Positions 17,781 to 27,991 of a stretch of 28,335 nt of DNA are shown piece after piece. A program made the position numbers and the translations under genes. The stretch's first letter is position 1. The number at the start of each line of letters is the position of its first letter. The notes under the pieces were generated by a model. It saw nothing but the letters and a program-made list of their open reading frames with translations, was not told the DNA's origin and ran no database searches. Origin of the DNA: Clostridiales bacterium (GTDB lineage: Bacteria > Bacillota > Clostridia > Christensenellales > Aristaeellaceae); contig SFET01000046.1 of assembly GCA_004557125.1 (NCBI GenBank), positions 1-28,335 on the forward strand, in the 5' to 3' direction.

Positions 17781-18086
17781 TTATTTCATCATCTTTTGCA
17801 GGATACCCAGAAACTCGTCAATTGTTTCATCCCTGCCTGCGCGGATGTCCTCCGCCACGCAGGTTCGCATGTGGTTCGCCAGCAGCTCCCGGCAGAAGGC
17901 GTTCAGCGCCGCGTTCGCCGCCGCAGCCTGCGTCAGGATGTCCACGCAGTAGGCGTTCTTCTCCAGCATGCCCTCCAGACCCCGAATCTGGCCCTCGATG
18001 CGCTTCAGGCGGTTCATCAGACCGCGATACTCCTCCTCGGAGCGCTCCTTCGTCTTGTGACAGCAGCAGCACTGGTTTTCTTCCAT
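17781..18086 (-). CDS. csoR: CsoR-family copper-sensing repressor
   Basis: The ATG at 18086 follows AGGGAGG. The protein is 101 aa, the usual size. The all-helical CsoR/DUF156 fold signature is present (RLKRIEGQIRGLEGMLE) with the Cu(I) triad Cys47 (YCVDIL), His72 (NHMRT) and Cys76. Apo-CsoR binds the operator and Cu(I) releases it. An extra N-terminal CCCCH cluster (residues 6-10) is unusual. It is first gene of csoR-copA. Confidence 0.95.
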   Translation of the reverse strand: MEENQCCCCHKTKERSEEEYRGLMNRLKRIEGQIRGLEGMLEKNAYCVDILTQAAAANAALNAFCRELLANHMRTCVAEDIRAGRDETIDEFLGILQKMMK

Positions 18087-18110
18087 TTCATCGCCTCCCT
18101 TTCGACAGAG

Positions 18111-18139
18111 ATTATATACCCTATGGGGGTATATGTCAA
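18111..18139 (-). promoter_or_regulatory. csoR-copA promoter with embedded CsoR operator
   Basis: On the minus strand: TTGACA (18139-18134), a 17-nt spacer and TATAAT (18116-18111), all consensus. The spacer carries the dyad ATATACCC-TATG-GGGGTATAT (18114-18134 on plus), the G/C-core palindrome expected of CsoR operators, so repressor binding would block polymerase directly. Confidence 0.92.
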
Positions 18140-18173
18140 GCAGGATGATTGTAAAGACTTGCGCACAAAAATG

Positions 18174-18203
18174 AACGCTCCATCCTTTGCAGGATGGAGC
18201 GTT
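18174..18203 (-). terminator. Terminator of metQ
   Basis: A 13-bp perfect stem, AACGCTCCATCCT / AGGATGGAGCGTT, has a 4-nt loop. On the minus strand it is followed by CATTTTTG. It lies 63 nt after the metQ stop. Confidence 0.88.
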
Positions 18204-18265
18204 GGATGCAGGCAGCGGACAGCCGATGGGGCGCGGCGGCCAGCGCCTTGTCGCCTTGAATCGGA

Positions 18266-19066
18266 TCAGAACAGCGGAACGACCGCGCCCTCGTAGGTCT
18301 CCTCGATGAAGGTCTTGACGGCGTCGCTCTTCAGCGCTGCGGCCAGGGCCAGCAGGGCCTCGTTGTTCTCGTTGCCCTCCTTGGCGGCCAGAACGTTGGC
18401 GTAGTTCTGCTGGATGACCTCGGATGCGCCGTCCTCAACGGCCAGAGCGTCGGAAGCCTTCAGACCTGCGTCGATGGCGTAGTTGCCGTTGATGACCGCA
18501 ACGTCCACCGAGCCCAGGGAGCGGGGCAGCTGCGCGGCTTCGATCTCCTGGATGTCAAAGTTGCGGGGATTCTCCTCGATGTCCAGCTTGGTGGCGGTCA
18601 GGCCGACGCCTTCCTTCAGCTTGATCAGGCCCTGGGCCTCCAGCAGCAGCAGCGCGCGGGCTTCGTTGGTGCCGTCGTTGGGAACCGCGATCTTCGCGCC
18701 GTCCTTAAGCTCCTCCAGGGAAGCGGTCTTGCCGGCGTAGATGCCGAAGGGCTCATAGTGGATCTTGTCCACGATCACCAGATGGGTGCCGTTCTGCTCG
18801 TTAAAGTCGTTCAGATACAGCACGTGCTGGAAGTAGTTCGCGTCCAGTTCGCCGGATTCCACGGCGGTGTTGGGGATGATGTAGTCGTTGAACTCAACAA
18901 TTTCCAGTTCGATGCCCTGCTCCGCCAGGATGGGCTTCACGACCTCGAGGATCTCGGCGTGGGGTGCGGGGGTGGCGCCGACGCGGATCTTCACGGATTC
19001 GGCAAGTGCGGAGGTGCAGCCCAGTGCGAGAACCAGGGCCAGGGCGATGACGAGCAGCTTCTTCAT
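18266..19066 (-). CDS. metQ: Methionine ABC transporter substrate-binding protein (NlpA/MetQ family)
   Basis: The ATG at 19066 is preferred over the in-frame ATG at 19072, because GGAG is 9 nt from the former and only about 3 from the latter. The protein is 266 aa. A signal peptide (MKKLLVIALALVLALGC) is followed by the family block VRVGATPAPHAEIL-like IRVGATPAPHAEILE. DANYFQHVLYL, AVPNDGTNEARALLLLE and VAVINGNYAIDAGL are also typical. The Cys in LALGC probably carries the lipid anchor, though Ala at -3 is not ideal; ALA-ES is an alternative signal peptidase I site. It captures methionine for MetNI, but is transcribed separately behind its own leader. Confidence 0.94.
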   Translation of the reverse strand: MKKLLVIALALVLALGCTSALAESVKIRVGATPAPHAEILEVVKPILAEQGIELEIVEFNDYIIPNTAVESGELDANYFQHVLYLNDFNEQNGTHLVIVDKIHYEPFGIYAGKTASLEELKDGAKIAVPNDGTNEARALLLLEAQGLIKLKEGVGLTATKLDIEENPRNFDIQEIEAAQLPRSLGSVDVAVINGNYAIDAGLKASDALAVEDGASEVIQQNYANVLAAKEGNENNEALLALAAALKSDAVKTFIEETYEGAVVPLF

Positions 19067-19165
19067 AATCATTTTCTCCTTCCAGAAATTGAAATCATTG
19101 GGGCTCTATCTTGTGACATCCTTCTTCGCTGGAAAACGGATGTGCATGCAAGCGCTCTGAGAATC

Positions 19166-19206
19166 CAAACAAAAGGGGCGGGAAACTTTGAATCGTTTCC
19201 TGCCCC
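19166..19206 (-). terminator. Intrinsic terminator between leader peptide and metQ (candidate attenuator)
   Basis: Minus strand: GGGGCAGGAAAC (19206-19195), an 8-nt loop and GTTTCCCGCCCC (19186-19175), then TTTTGTTT. It lies 19 nt after the leader stop codon and 100 nt before metQ. The 5' arm GGAAACG can also pair with CGTTTTCC (19248-19241) inside the last leader codons, a possible antiterminator. Confidence 0.85.
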
Positions 19207-19225
19207 TCATGATACACCGGGTTCT

Positions 19226-19342
19226 CTATCTTTCCGGTGCGGAAAACGGTTCAGAGTTCAGAGCACAGCGAAGCGTGCGCATGCACATCCAGCACATGCA
19301 CATATCCATCATCATGTTCTCAGAGATGGGTGCGTACTTCAT
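19226..19342 (-). CDS. Met/Cys-rich leader peptide upstream of metQ
   Basis: The 38-codon frame starts at ATG 19342, with AAAGGAGG 7 nt upstream, and ends at TAG. Residues 10-21 read MMMDMCMCWMCM: seven internal Met and four Cys in 38 residues, a composition not expected by chance in this GC-rich genome. It starts about 40 nt after a consensus promoter and is followed by an intrinsic terminator and then metQ. This is the arrangement of leader peptides whose translation senses charged tRNA and decides termination. An alternative is a small copper-binding peptide, given the Met/Cys motif and nearby copA, but the position favours attenuation. Confidence 0.8.
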   Translation of the reverse strand: MKYAPISENMMMDMCMCWMCMRTLRCALNSEPFSAPER

Positions 19343-19388
19343 TGCGGCTCCTCCTTTCCGAATCCGTGTCGCTCTTGGATTTACGGTT

Positions 19389-19417
19389 ATTATAAAGAGC
19401 GACGCGCAGTTTGTCAA
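19389..19417 (-). promoter_or_regulatory. Promoter of the metQ leader
   Basis: Minus strand: TTGACA (19417-19412), a 17-nt spacer and TATAAT (19394-19389), both perfect. Transcription should begin near 19382. Confidence 0.9.
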
Positions 19418-19491
19418 GTGCAATCCGAAAGATTTACACTATGCACAAATTTTTGTCTGCTCAATCCAATGAACTTCGGCGCTTGTTGCAA

Positions 19492-19560
19492 AAAATGCCG
19501 GGATCACAGCGCGGAAACTGCAAAAACCGGGCCGATTTTGCACCGCTTCTGCGGCATTTT
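19492..19560 (-). repeat. Nested hairpin in the metI-metQ gap
   Basis: AAAATGCCG (19492-19500) pairs exactly with CGGCATTTT (19552-19560), and inside TGCAAAA (19519-19525) pairs with TTTTGCA (19536-19542). Read on the minus strand it ends in CGGCATTTTTTGC, like a terminator. No protein is convincing in 19440-19740. Confidence 0.55.
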
Positions 19561-19580
19561 GAACGCAAATTGGCCCGTTT

Positions 19581-19637
19581 TATACATCTGCGCAGGCCAT
19601 ACGTTTTTCCTATGACTAGACATAGGAAAGATGTATA
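19581..19637. repeat. Two-level inverted repeat in the metI-metQ gap
   Basis: TTTCCTATG (19606-19614) and CATAGGAAA (19621-19629) are exact complements with a 6-nt loop. TATACATC (19581-19588) and GATGTATA (19630-19637) extend the stem outside a one-sided bulge. Confidence 0.55.
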
Positions 19638-19677
19638 TGCAGGGAGAGGCTCTGCAAATTTCAAAAAGGGACGTGAG

Positions 19678-19708
19678 AAATCCGCCCCATAGCTGCCGGG
19701 GCGGATTT
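19678..19708. repeat. GC-rich hairpin downstream of metNI
   Basis: AAATCCGCCCC (19678-19688) pairs over 11 bp with GGGGCGGATTT (19698-19708). On the minus strand it lies just beyond the metI terminator and may act as a second stop. Confidence 0.5.
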
Positions 19709-19746
19709 CGGATTGCGGACTTCCCAATCATCAGAACAGAAACACA

Positions 19747-19783
19747 GCACCCCTATCCCTCTGATCTATGGGGATAGGGGTGC
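19747..19783 (-). terminator. Terminator of metNI
   Basis: GCACCCCTATCCC / GGGATAGGGGTGC, 13 bp, 41 nt after the metI stop. On the minus strand the tail is TGTGTTTCTG. The loop sequence CATAGATCAGA is also found in the hairpin at 27995-28031. Confidence 0.8.
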
Positions 19784-19823
19784 GTTCGATCTCAGCGCGA
19801 TAGCAGATGGCTGTGATGCCTCA

Positions 19824-20486
19824 TCACCGGATGCGCTTGTCGGTCTTTTTTTCGATGAAGGAGCCAATGGTCTGGAAGAGCTGCACGATGACGACCATCA
19901 GGGCGACGGTGACCAGCATCACGGGGGTGTTGTAGCGGTAGTAGCCGTAGTTGATGGCGATCGCGCCCAGTCCGCCGCCGCCCACATAGCCCGCCATGGC
20001 GGTGTAGCCCAGGATGGTGGTGACGGTGATGGTGCAGCCGCTGATGAGCGAGGGCTTGGCCTCGGGGATCAGGGTCTTGACGATGATGCGGAAGGTGGGC
20101 GTGCCCATGGCCTTGGCTGCCTCGATCACGCCGTAGGGAACCTCCTTCAGGGAGGACTCCACCATGCGCCCGATGAAGGGCGCGGCGCTGATGACCAGCG
20201 GAACCACGGTGGCGGTGGGGCCCAGGGTGGTGCCCAGCAGCCACATGGTGAAGGGCAGCACGGTGATCAGCAGGATGATGAACGGCACCGAGCGCACGAT
20301 GTTCACGATCGCGCCCAGCACGGTGTTCACCGGCTTGCAGGGCTTCAGGCCGTTCTTGTCGGTCACGTACAGGGCAACGCCGATGGGCAGGCCCAGCACA
20401 TAGGCCAGAAAGGTGGAGAACAGGGTCATGTAGAGGGTCTGCCCGATGCCGCTGAGCATCTCATCAATCATTCGTGCCGTAAACAT
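19824..20486 (-). CDS. metI: Methionine ABC transporter permease
   Basis: The ATG at 20486 follows AAGGAGGAG at 7 nt spacing and overlaps the end of metN by 23 nt, giving translational coupling; a later ATG at 20471 lacks such a site. The 220-aa protein has about five membrane helices and the EAA-loop that contacts the ATPase (EAAKAMGTPTFRIIVKTLIPEA). VRSVPFIILLITVLPFT and GYVGGGGLGAIAINYGY are MetI family blocks. It forms the membrane channel with MetN. Confidence 0.96.
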   Translation of the reverse strand: MFTARMIDEMLSGIGQTLYMTLFSTFLAYVLGLPIGVALYVTDKNGLKPCKPVNTVLGAIVNIVRSVPFIILLITVLPFTMWLLGTTLGPTATVVPLVISAAPFIGRMVESSLKEVPYGVIEAAKAMGTPTFRIIVKTLIPEAKPSLISGCTITVTTILGYTAMAGYVGGGGLGAIAINYGYYRYNTPVMLVTVALMVVIVQLFQTIGSFIEKKTDKRIR

Positions 20487-21489
20487 TGAGCGTCTCCTCC
20501 TTGAAATTGATGTTGCGGTCGGTGAGCCACTGCTTGACTCTGAGCACGGTGGTCTCGTCCTGGGGCAGCTGCAGGAGCATCTGGCCGATGGTCTTGCCGT
20601 CCACCACGCGGGTGTTCGCGAATAGGATGTTCACCGCCGCGCGGCACTCCAGCGCCAGGTTGGAGATCACCGGCTCGTAGGCGGCGTAGCCGTCGAACAC
20701 GATGCGCAGGCAGTTGCTGTCGGACAGCGCCGTGGGATTGTCCTGCGCCGGCATGATGAGCTGGCGGGCGATGCGGCTGGTGGGATGGATGAACACGTCG
20801 CGCACCATGCCCTCCTCGACCACGTGGCTCTGATCCAGCACCGCCACGCGGTTGCAGATCGTCTCGATGACCTTCATCTCGTGGGTGATGACCACGATGG
20901 TCACGCCCAGCTCCTGGTTGATCCTCTTGAGCAGATCCAGAATCTGGCGGGTGGTGTTGGGATCCAGCGCGGAGGTGGCCTCGTCGCAGAGCAGCACCTT
21001 CGGATTCATCGCCAGCGCGCGGGCGATGGCCACGCGCTGCTTCTGTCCGCCGGAGAGCTGACTGGGGTAGGACTTCATGCGGTCGCTCAGGCCCACGAGC
21101 TCCAGCAGCTCCTTCGCGCGCTTCTCCGCGTCGCGCCGGGGCATGTGGGCAACCTCCATCGGGTAGCACACGTTGCGGATGGCGTTGCGCTGGGCCATCA
21201 GGTTGAAATCCTGAAAGATCATGCCGATGGATTGGCGCGTTGACAGCAGCTCCTTCTGGGACATCTGCAACAGATTCCTGCCGTCGAAGATCACGCTGCC
21301 CTCGGTGGGCGTCTCCAGCAGATTCATGCAGCGCACCAGCGTGGACTTGCCCGCGCCCGACAGGCCGATGATGCCGAAGATGTCGCCGGAATCGATGGAA
21401 AGGTTGATGTCGTCCAGCGCCACGATGCGCCCGGCCGCGCCGTTGAACACCTTGCTCAGATGCTCAATCCGAATCAGTTCGTTGCCCAT
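20464..21489 (-). CDS. metN: Methionine ABC transporter ATP-binding protein
   Basis: The ATG at 21489 follows GGAGGT. The protein is 341 aa. Walker A is GLSGAGKST (42-50), the signature is LSGGQKQRVAIARAL, Walker B is VLLCDEATSALD, and the H-loop is VVITHEMKVI. The C-terminal about 90 residues match the NIL domain, which in MetN binds methionine and causes trans-inhibition of uptake. The pair MetN-MetI powers import of methionine captured by MetQ, whose gene is downstream but separately transcribed. Confidence 0.97.
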   Translation of the reverse strand: MGNELIRIEHLSKVFNGAAGRIVALDDINLSIDSGDIFGIIGLSGAGKSTLVRCMNLLETPTEGSVIFDGRNLLQMSQKELLSTRQSIGMIFQDFNLMAQRNAIRNVCYPMEVAHMPRRDAEKRAKELLELVGLSDRMKSYPSQLSGGQKQRVAIARALAMNPKVLLCDEATSALDPNTTRQILDLLKRINQELGVTIVVITHEMKVIETICNRVAVLDQSHVVEEGMVRDVFIHPTSRIARQLIMPAQDNPTALSDSNCLRIVFDGYAAYEPVISNLALECRAAVNILFANTRVVDGKTIGQMLLQLPQDETTVLRVKQWLTDRNINFKEETLNVYGTND

Positions 21490-21501
21490 GCTTACCTCCG
21501 T

Positions 21502-21539
21502 GCAGGCCGCGACGCAAAATTTTGCGCCGCAGCCCCTGC
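21502..21539 (-). promoter_or_regulatory. Leader hairpin abutting the metN SD
   Basis: An extended imperfect hairpin is built on the palindrome CGCAAAATTTTGCG, extended by CTGCG/CGCGG and GCAG/CTGC pairing. It occupies nearly the whole short 5' leader and ends a few bases before the SD, so it could modulate translation. No SAM riboswitch or Met T-box motif was found here. Confidence 0.55.
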
Positions 21540-21561
21540 TTCACCCAATATTACATTCTAA

Positions 21562-21590
21562 ATTATAAGTGCAGGGAAAGGGGATGTCAA
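21562..21590 (-). promoter_or_regulatory. Promoter of metNI
   Basis: Minus strand: TTGACA (21590-21585), 17 nt, TATAAT (21567-21562), both perfect. Confidence 0.9.
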
Positions 21591-21637
21591 GAGCTTTGTG
21601 GACGGGTAAATAAAGGCTGAGGAGCGGCTGCGATGCC

Positions 21638-21675
21638 GGAGATGAGAAAATGCGAAAGGGCTGCGGCCCTCTCGC
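21638..21675 (-). terminator. Terminator of the DUF3006-like gene
   Basis: Minus strand: GCGAGAGGGC-CGCA-GCCCTTTCGC (21675-21652), with one G-U pair, followed by ATTTTCTC; 21 nt after the stop codon. Confidence 0.85.
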
Positions 21676-21696
21676 GCTCTTTGGGATGGATTGCTT

Positions 21697-21870
21697 TCAC
21701 TCGATGATCTCGTACTGCAAAAAGGCCCACTTCAGCCGGGTGCCCTCGTCGGCGGCGTCGGGCAGCAGCGCCCGGGCGACCAGAAGCAGCTCGTCCTCGT
21801 GCGCGTCCGTGCGCTCCAGATGGGCGTAGTCGCCGTCGATGCGGCGGATGATGTAGTATCGCTCGTCCAT
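21697..21870 (-). CDS. Small DUF3006-like protein
   Basis: The ATG at 21870 follows AAGGAG at 7 nt, which overrides longer in-frame starts. The 57-aa protein reads MDERYYIIRRIDGDYAHLE, then an acidic loop and a terminal LLPDAADEGTRLKWAF. The pattern of Arg-Ile-(D/E)-Gly-Asp-x-Ala-x-Leu-Glu followed by Leu-Pro and Glu-Gly resembles DUF3006, a family of small proteins of unknown function. It has its own terminator and follows thrS by 182 nt. Confidence 0.75.
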   Translation of the reverse strand: MDERYYIIRRIDGDYAHLERTDAHEDELLLVARALLPDAADEGTRLKWAFLQYEIIE

Positions 21871-21896
21871 GGTGGTTCTCCTTTTTCTTACGATAA

Positions 21897-22035
21897 CTCC
21901 CTGTCCCCGCAAGCGGAGAACAGGGAGCCGTTTTTATATAATTAATAATTTTTCAGGCGCATATTATGCGCCTATATGAGGGTTCCAAGGGGAATCATTC
22001 CCCTTGGCAGGGGTTTCAGGGGACAGCGTCCCCTG
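21897..22035. repeat. Cluster of four palindromic hairpins between thrS and the DUF3006-like gene
   Basis: Four stems occur in 139 nt: CTCCCTGT/ACAGGGAG (21897-21927, with inner CCGC/GCGG), AGGCGCAT/ATGCGCCT (21955-21973), CCAAGGGGAA/TTCCCCTTGG (21985-22007) and CAGGGGAC/GTCCCCTG (22017-22035). All are perfect. The last two resemble palindromic intergenic repeats frequent in gut Clostridia. One or more may terminate thrS, though none has a good U-run on the minus strand. Confidence 0.7.
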
Positions 22036-22051
22036 ACGTTCTCTCCCGCGA

Positions 22052-23818
22052 TCAGCTCCGGCGCTCGGAAATCTCCTGCTGGAGCTTGGCGATGAGCTCG
22101 TCGACGGTCATGACGGTGGTCTCGTCGGTGTCGCGGTCGCGGACGGATACGTTGCCGTTCTCGACCTCCTTGGCGCCGATGATGAGCATGTAGGGCACGC
22201 GCATGACCTGGCGGGCCTCGCGGATCTTGTAGCCGATCTTGTCGCTGCGGTCGTCGAGGGTGACGCGGATGCCGGCGGCGAAGAGCTTGTCATAGACTTC
22301 CTTGGCATAAGCCTCGCTCTTGTCGGAGACGGACATGACGCGCACCTGCTCGGGAGCGAGCCAGGTGGGGAACTTGCCGGCGTAGTGCTCGGTGAGGATG
22401 CCGATGAAGCGCTCGATGGAGCCGAAGCACACGCGATGGATCATGATCGGGCGCTCCTTCTGACCGTTCTCGGCGGTGTACTCCAGGTGGAAGTTCAGGG
22501 GCATCTGGAAGTCGAGCTGGATGGTGCCGCACTGCCAGGTGCGTCCGATGCTGTCCTGCAGGTGGAAGTCGATCTTCGGGCCGTAGAACGCGCCGTCGCC
22601 CTCGTTGATGGTGTAGTCCAGGCCCAGCTTCTCCAGCGCGCCCTTCAGGCCGTTGGTCGCGGCCTCCCAGTCCTCGTCGGAGCCCATGGAGTCCTCGGGA
22701 CGGGTGGACAGCTCGATGAAGTACTTGAAGCCGAACTTGGTGTAGACCTGATTAATGAGGTGCACCACGTTGGAGATCTCGTCGGTGATCTGGTCGGGGC
22801 GCATGAAGATGTGCGCATCGTCCTGGGTGAAGCAGCGCACACGGAACAGGCCGTGGAGCGCGCCGCGCAGCTCGTGGCGGTGCACGATGCCCAGCTCGCC
22901 CACGCGCAGCGGCAGCTCGCGGTAGGAGTGGGGTTCGCTGCCGTAGATCAGCACGCCGCCGGGGCAGTTCATGGGCTTCACGCAGTTGATCTCGTCGTCG
23001 ATCATGGTGGAGTACATGTTGTCCTTGTAGTGATCCCAGTGGCCGCTGGTCTCCCACAGCTTGCGGTTCATGATCAGGGGCGTGGAAACCTCCACATAGC
23101 CGTTCTCACGGTGCAGCTCGCGCCAGTACTCGATCAGCGTGTTCTTCAGAATCATGCCGTTGGGCAGGAAGAAGGGGAAGCCGATGGCCTCGTCGCGCAT
23201 CATGAACAGCTTCATTTCCTTGCCGATCTTGCGGTGGTCGCGGCGTGCGGCCTCCTCCATCAGCTTCAGGTGCGCGTCCAGCTCCTCCTGGGTGGCGAAG
23301 GCGATGCCGTTGATGCGGGTGAGCATCTTGTTGTTCTTGTCGCCCTTCCAGTATGCGCCGGACTGCTGGGTGATCTTGAAGGCCTTCAGCGCCTTGGTGT
23401 AGGTCAGGTGCGGGCCGATGCACATGTCCACATAGTCGCCCTGCTTGAAGAAGCTGATTTCCGCGTCCTCCGGCAGATCGTCGATGTGCTCCAGCTTGTA
23501 CTTCTCGTGACGCTCCTCCATCAGCGCCTTGGCTTCCGCGCGGGGCAGGATGAAGGGCTTGATGGGCAGGTTCTCCTTCACGATCTTCTTCATCTCGGCT
23601 TCGATCTTCGCCAGATCCTCGTCGGTGAGCTTGGTCTCGCCCAGATCCACGTCATAGTAGAAGCCGTTGTCGGTGGCGGGGCCGTAGGCGAAGTCCGCGT
23701 GGGGATAGAGGCGCTGGATGGCCTGGGCCATGATGTGGGCTGCGGTGTGGCGGATGACGTGCAGTTTCTCCTCCTCGGGGCACTCTGCGACGGTTCCGTC
23801 CTTGTAGATGATCTTCAT
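22052..23818 (-). CDS. thrS: Threonyl-tRNA synthetase (form without TGS domain)
   Basis: The start is ATG 23818, after AGGAGAGGG; the frame extends upstream only through the T-box leader. The protein is 588 aa, shorter than the usual ~640, because it begins almost directly at the editing domain (VIRHTAAHIMAQA, an HxxxH site). Class II motifs follow: FRVRCFTQDDAHIFM (motif 2) and CFGSIERFIGILTEHY (motif 3). Zinc ligands are expected at MNCPGG, RHELRGALHG or DDAHIF, and MIHRVCFG. The C-terminal anticodon-binding domain starts at about WLAPEQVRVM. It charges tRNA-Thr and is controlled by its T-box. Confidence 0.96.
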   Translation of the reverse strand: MKIIYKDGTVAECPEEEKLHVIRHTAAHIMAQAIQRLYPHADFAYGPATDNGFYYDVDLGETKLTDEDLAKIEAEMKKIVKENLPIKPFILPRAEAKALMEERHEKYKLEHIDDLPEDAEISFFKQGDYVDMCIGPHLTYTKALKAFKITQQSGAYWKGDKNNKMLTRINGIAFATQEELDAHLKLMEEAARRDHRKIGKEMKLFMMRDEAIGFPFFLPNGMILKNTLIEYWRELHRENGYVEVSTPLIMNRKLWETSGHWDHYKDNMYSTMIDDEINCVKPMNCPGGVLIYGSEPHSYRELPLRVGELGIVHRHELRGALHGLFRVRCFTQDDAHIFMRPDQITDEISNVVHLINQVYTKFGFKYFIELSTRPEDSMGSDEDWEAATNGLKGALEKLGLDYTINEGDGAFYGPKIDFHLQDSIGRTWQCGTIQLDFQMPLNFHLEYTAENGQKERPIMIHRVCFGSIERFIGILTEHYAGKFPTWLAPEQVRVMSVSDKSEAYAKEVYDKLFAAGIRVTLDDRSDKIGYKIREARQVMRVPYMLIIGAKEVENGNVSVRDRDTDETTVMTVDELIAKLQQEISERRS

Positions 23819-23847
23819 GATTCCCTCTCCTTTTTTTGCATTCAGGG

Positions 23848-24084
23848 GCGAAAAAACGCACCCCCGGACGTTGTGTTCCAAGGGTGCATTGAATTGTTGA
23901 TTCAAGAGGCACGGTTCCACCTTGACTTTGGCTCGTGGGCCCTGTAACGGGGGCAAACCGGCGGCGCTTGTCTCGCGTCGCTGCTCCGGAGCGGTCTCGG
24001 CCGCGGCCAAACGGACGCCTCGCAGCGATCGGTGTCCTCTCTGGGGATTGGCGGGTGCGGCGTCGGTCTCCATCGACGCTCTGA
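23848..24084 (-). promoter_or_regulatory. T-box riboswitch of thrS
   Basis: On the minus strand the T-box core AAGGTGGAACCGTGCC lies at 23923-23908. It is followed by a terminator GCACCCTTGG/CCGGGGGTGC (23887-23858) and TTTTTT. Upstream are a CAGAGAG motif and a stem with a GCTGCGAG loop, typical of Stem I. The likely specifier is ACC (Thr) at 23995-23993, in GAGACCGCTCC; this position is less certain than the T-box itself. Uncharged tRNA-Thr would pair with both and prevent termination. Confidence 0.92.
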
Positions 24085-24089
24085 GGATC

Positions 24090-24118
24090 ATTTTAGCACT
24101 GCCGCGCCCTTTCGTCAA
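24090..24118 (-). promoter_or_regulatory. Promoter of the thrS leader
   Basis: Minus strand: TTGACG (24118-24113), 17 nt, TAAAAT (24095-24090). Confidence 0.82.
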
Positions 24119-24219
24119 TTCTTGCATGGATTTTTAACGGGACGGGCGAAATTGGCCGCACAACAGCGTCCGTCGGGCGCAAATCGACCGTGCGCGGCGC
24201 TTTGTCACACGGATTTTTC

Positions 24220-24248
24220 TTGACTTTGTTTTTGTGACAACTTATAAT
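24220..24248 (+). promoter_or_regulatory. Promoter of nifJ
   Basis: TTGACT (24220-24225), 17 nt, perfect TATAAT (24243-24248). TTGTCAC (24202-24208) and GTGACAA (24234-24240) are inverted copies flanking the -35 box, a possible operator. Confidence 0.87.
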
Positions 24249-24306
24249 ATAGGGTGATGATTTATGGGAATCACGATACTCATAATTATAGAAGGAGGTC
24301 CTTTCA

Positions 24307-27772
<3,466 letters not shown>

Positions 27773-27810
27773 GGCGAGCCGCCTCTGGCAGTAACTGCCG
27801 TGTTTAACTG

Positions 27811-27956
27811 ACCGGAGTCCTGCCCCCACTGATTTAAGGGGCAGGACTCCTTATCTTTCTTTTCTATTGAATCCATTGTTGTAAGCGCAATGCTGTGCTA
27901 CTAGGAATTGGGTGCGCGGCTGCGGTACAGTGGAGTCCTCGCCGTTCGTCGGGCGG
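27811..27956 (+). repeat. Tandem noncoding repeat, copy 1 (includes nifJ terminator)
   Basis: It opens with GGAGTCCTGCCCC (27814-27826) / GGGGCAGGACTCC (27838-27850), a 13-bp hairpin followed by TTATCTTTCTTTTCT that should terminate nifJ. The following about 100 nt align with 28031-28139. A second nested hairpin, GGCTGCGG...CCGCAGCC enclosing CCTCGCCG/CGGCGAGG, spans 27918-27971. Confidence 0.8.
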
Positions 27957-27991
27957 CGAGGCGCCGCAGCCACAGGCTATCGCGTTATAGC

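Noticed and set aside
15340..17952. 870-aa open frame antisense to copA
   Set aside because: Shadow of copA in a GC-rich genome; composition is abnormal and no start site supports it.
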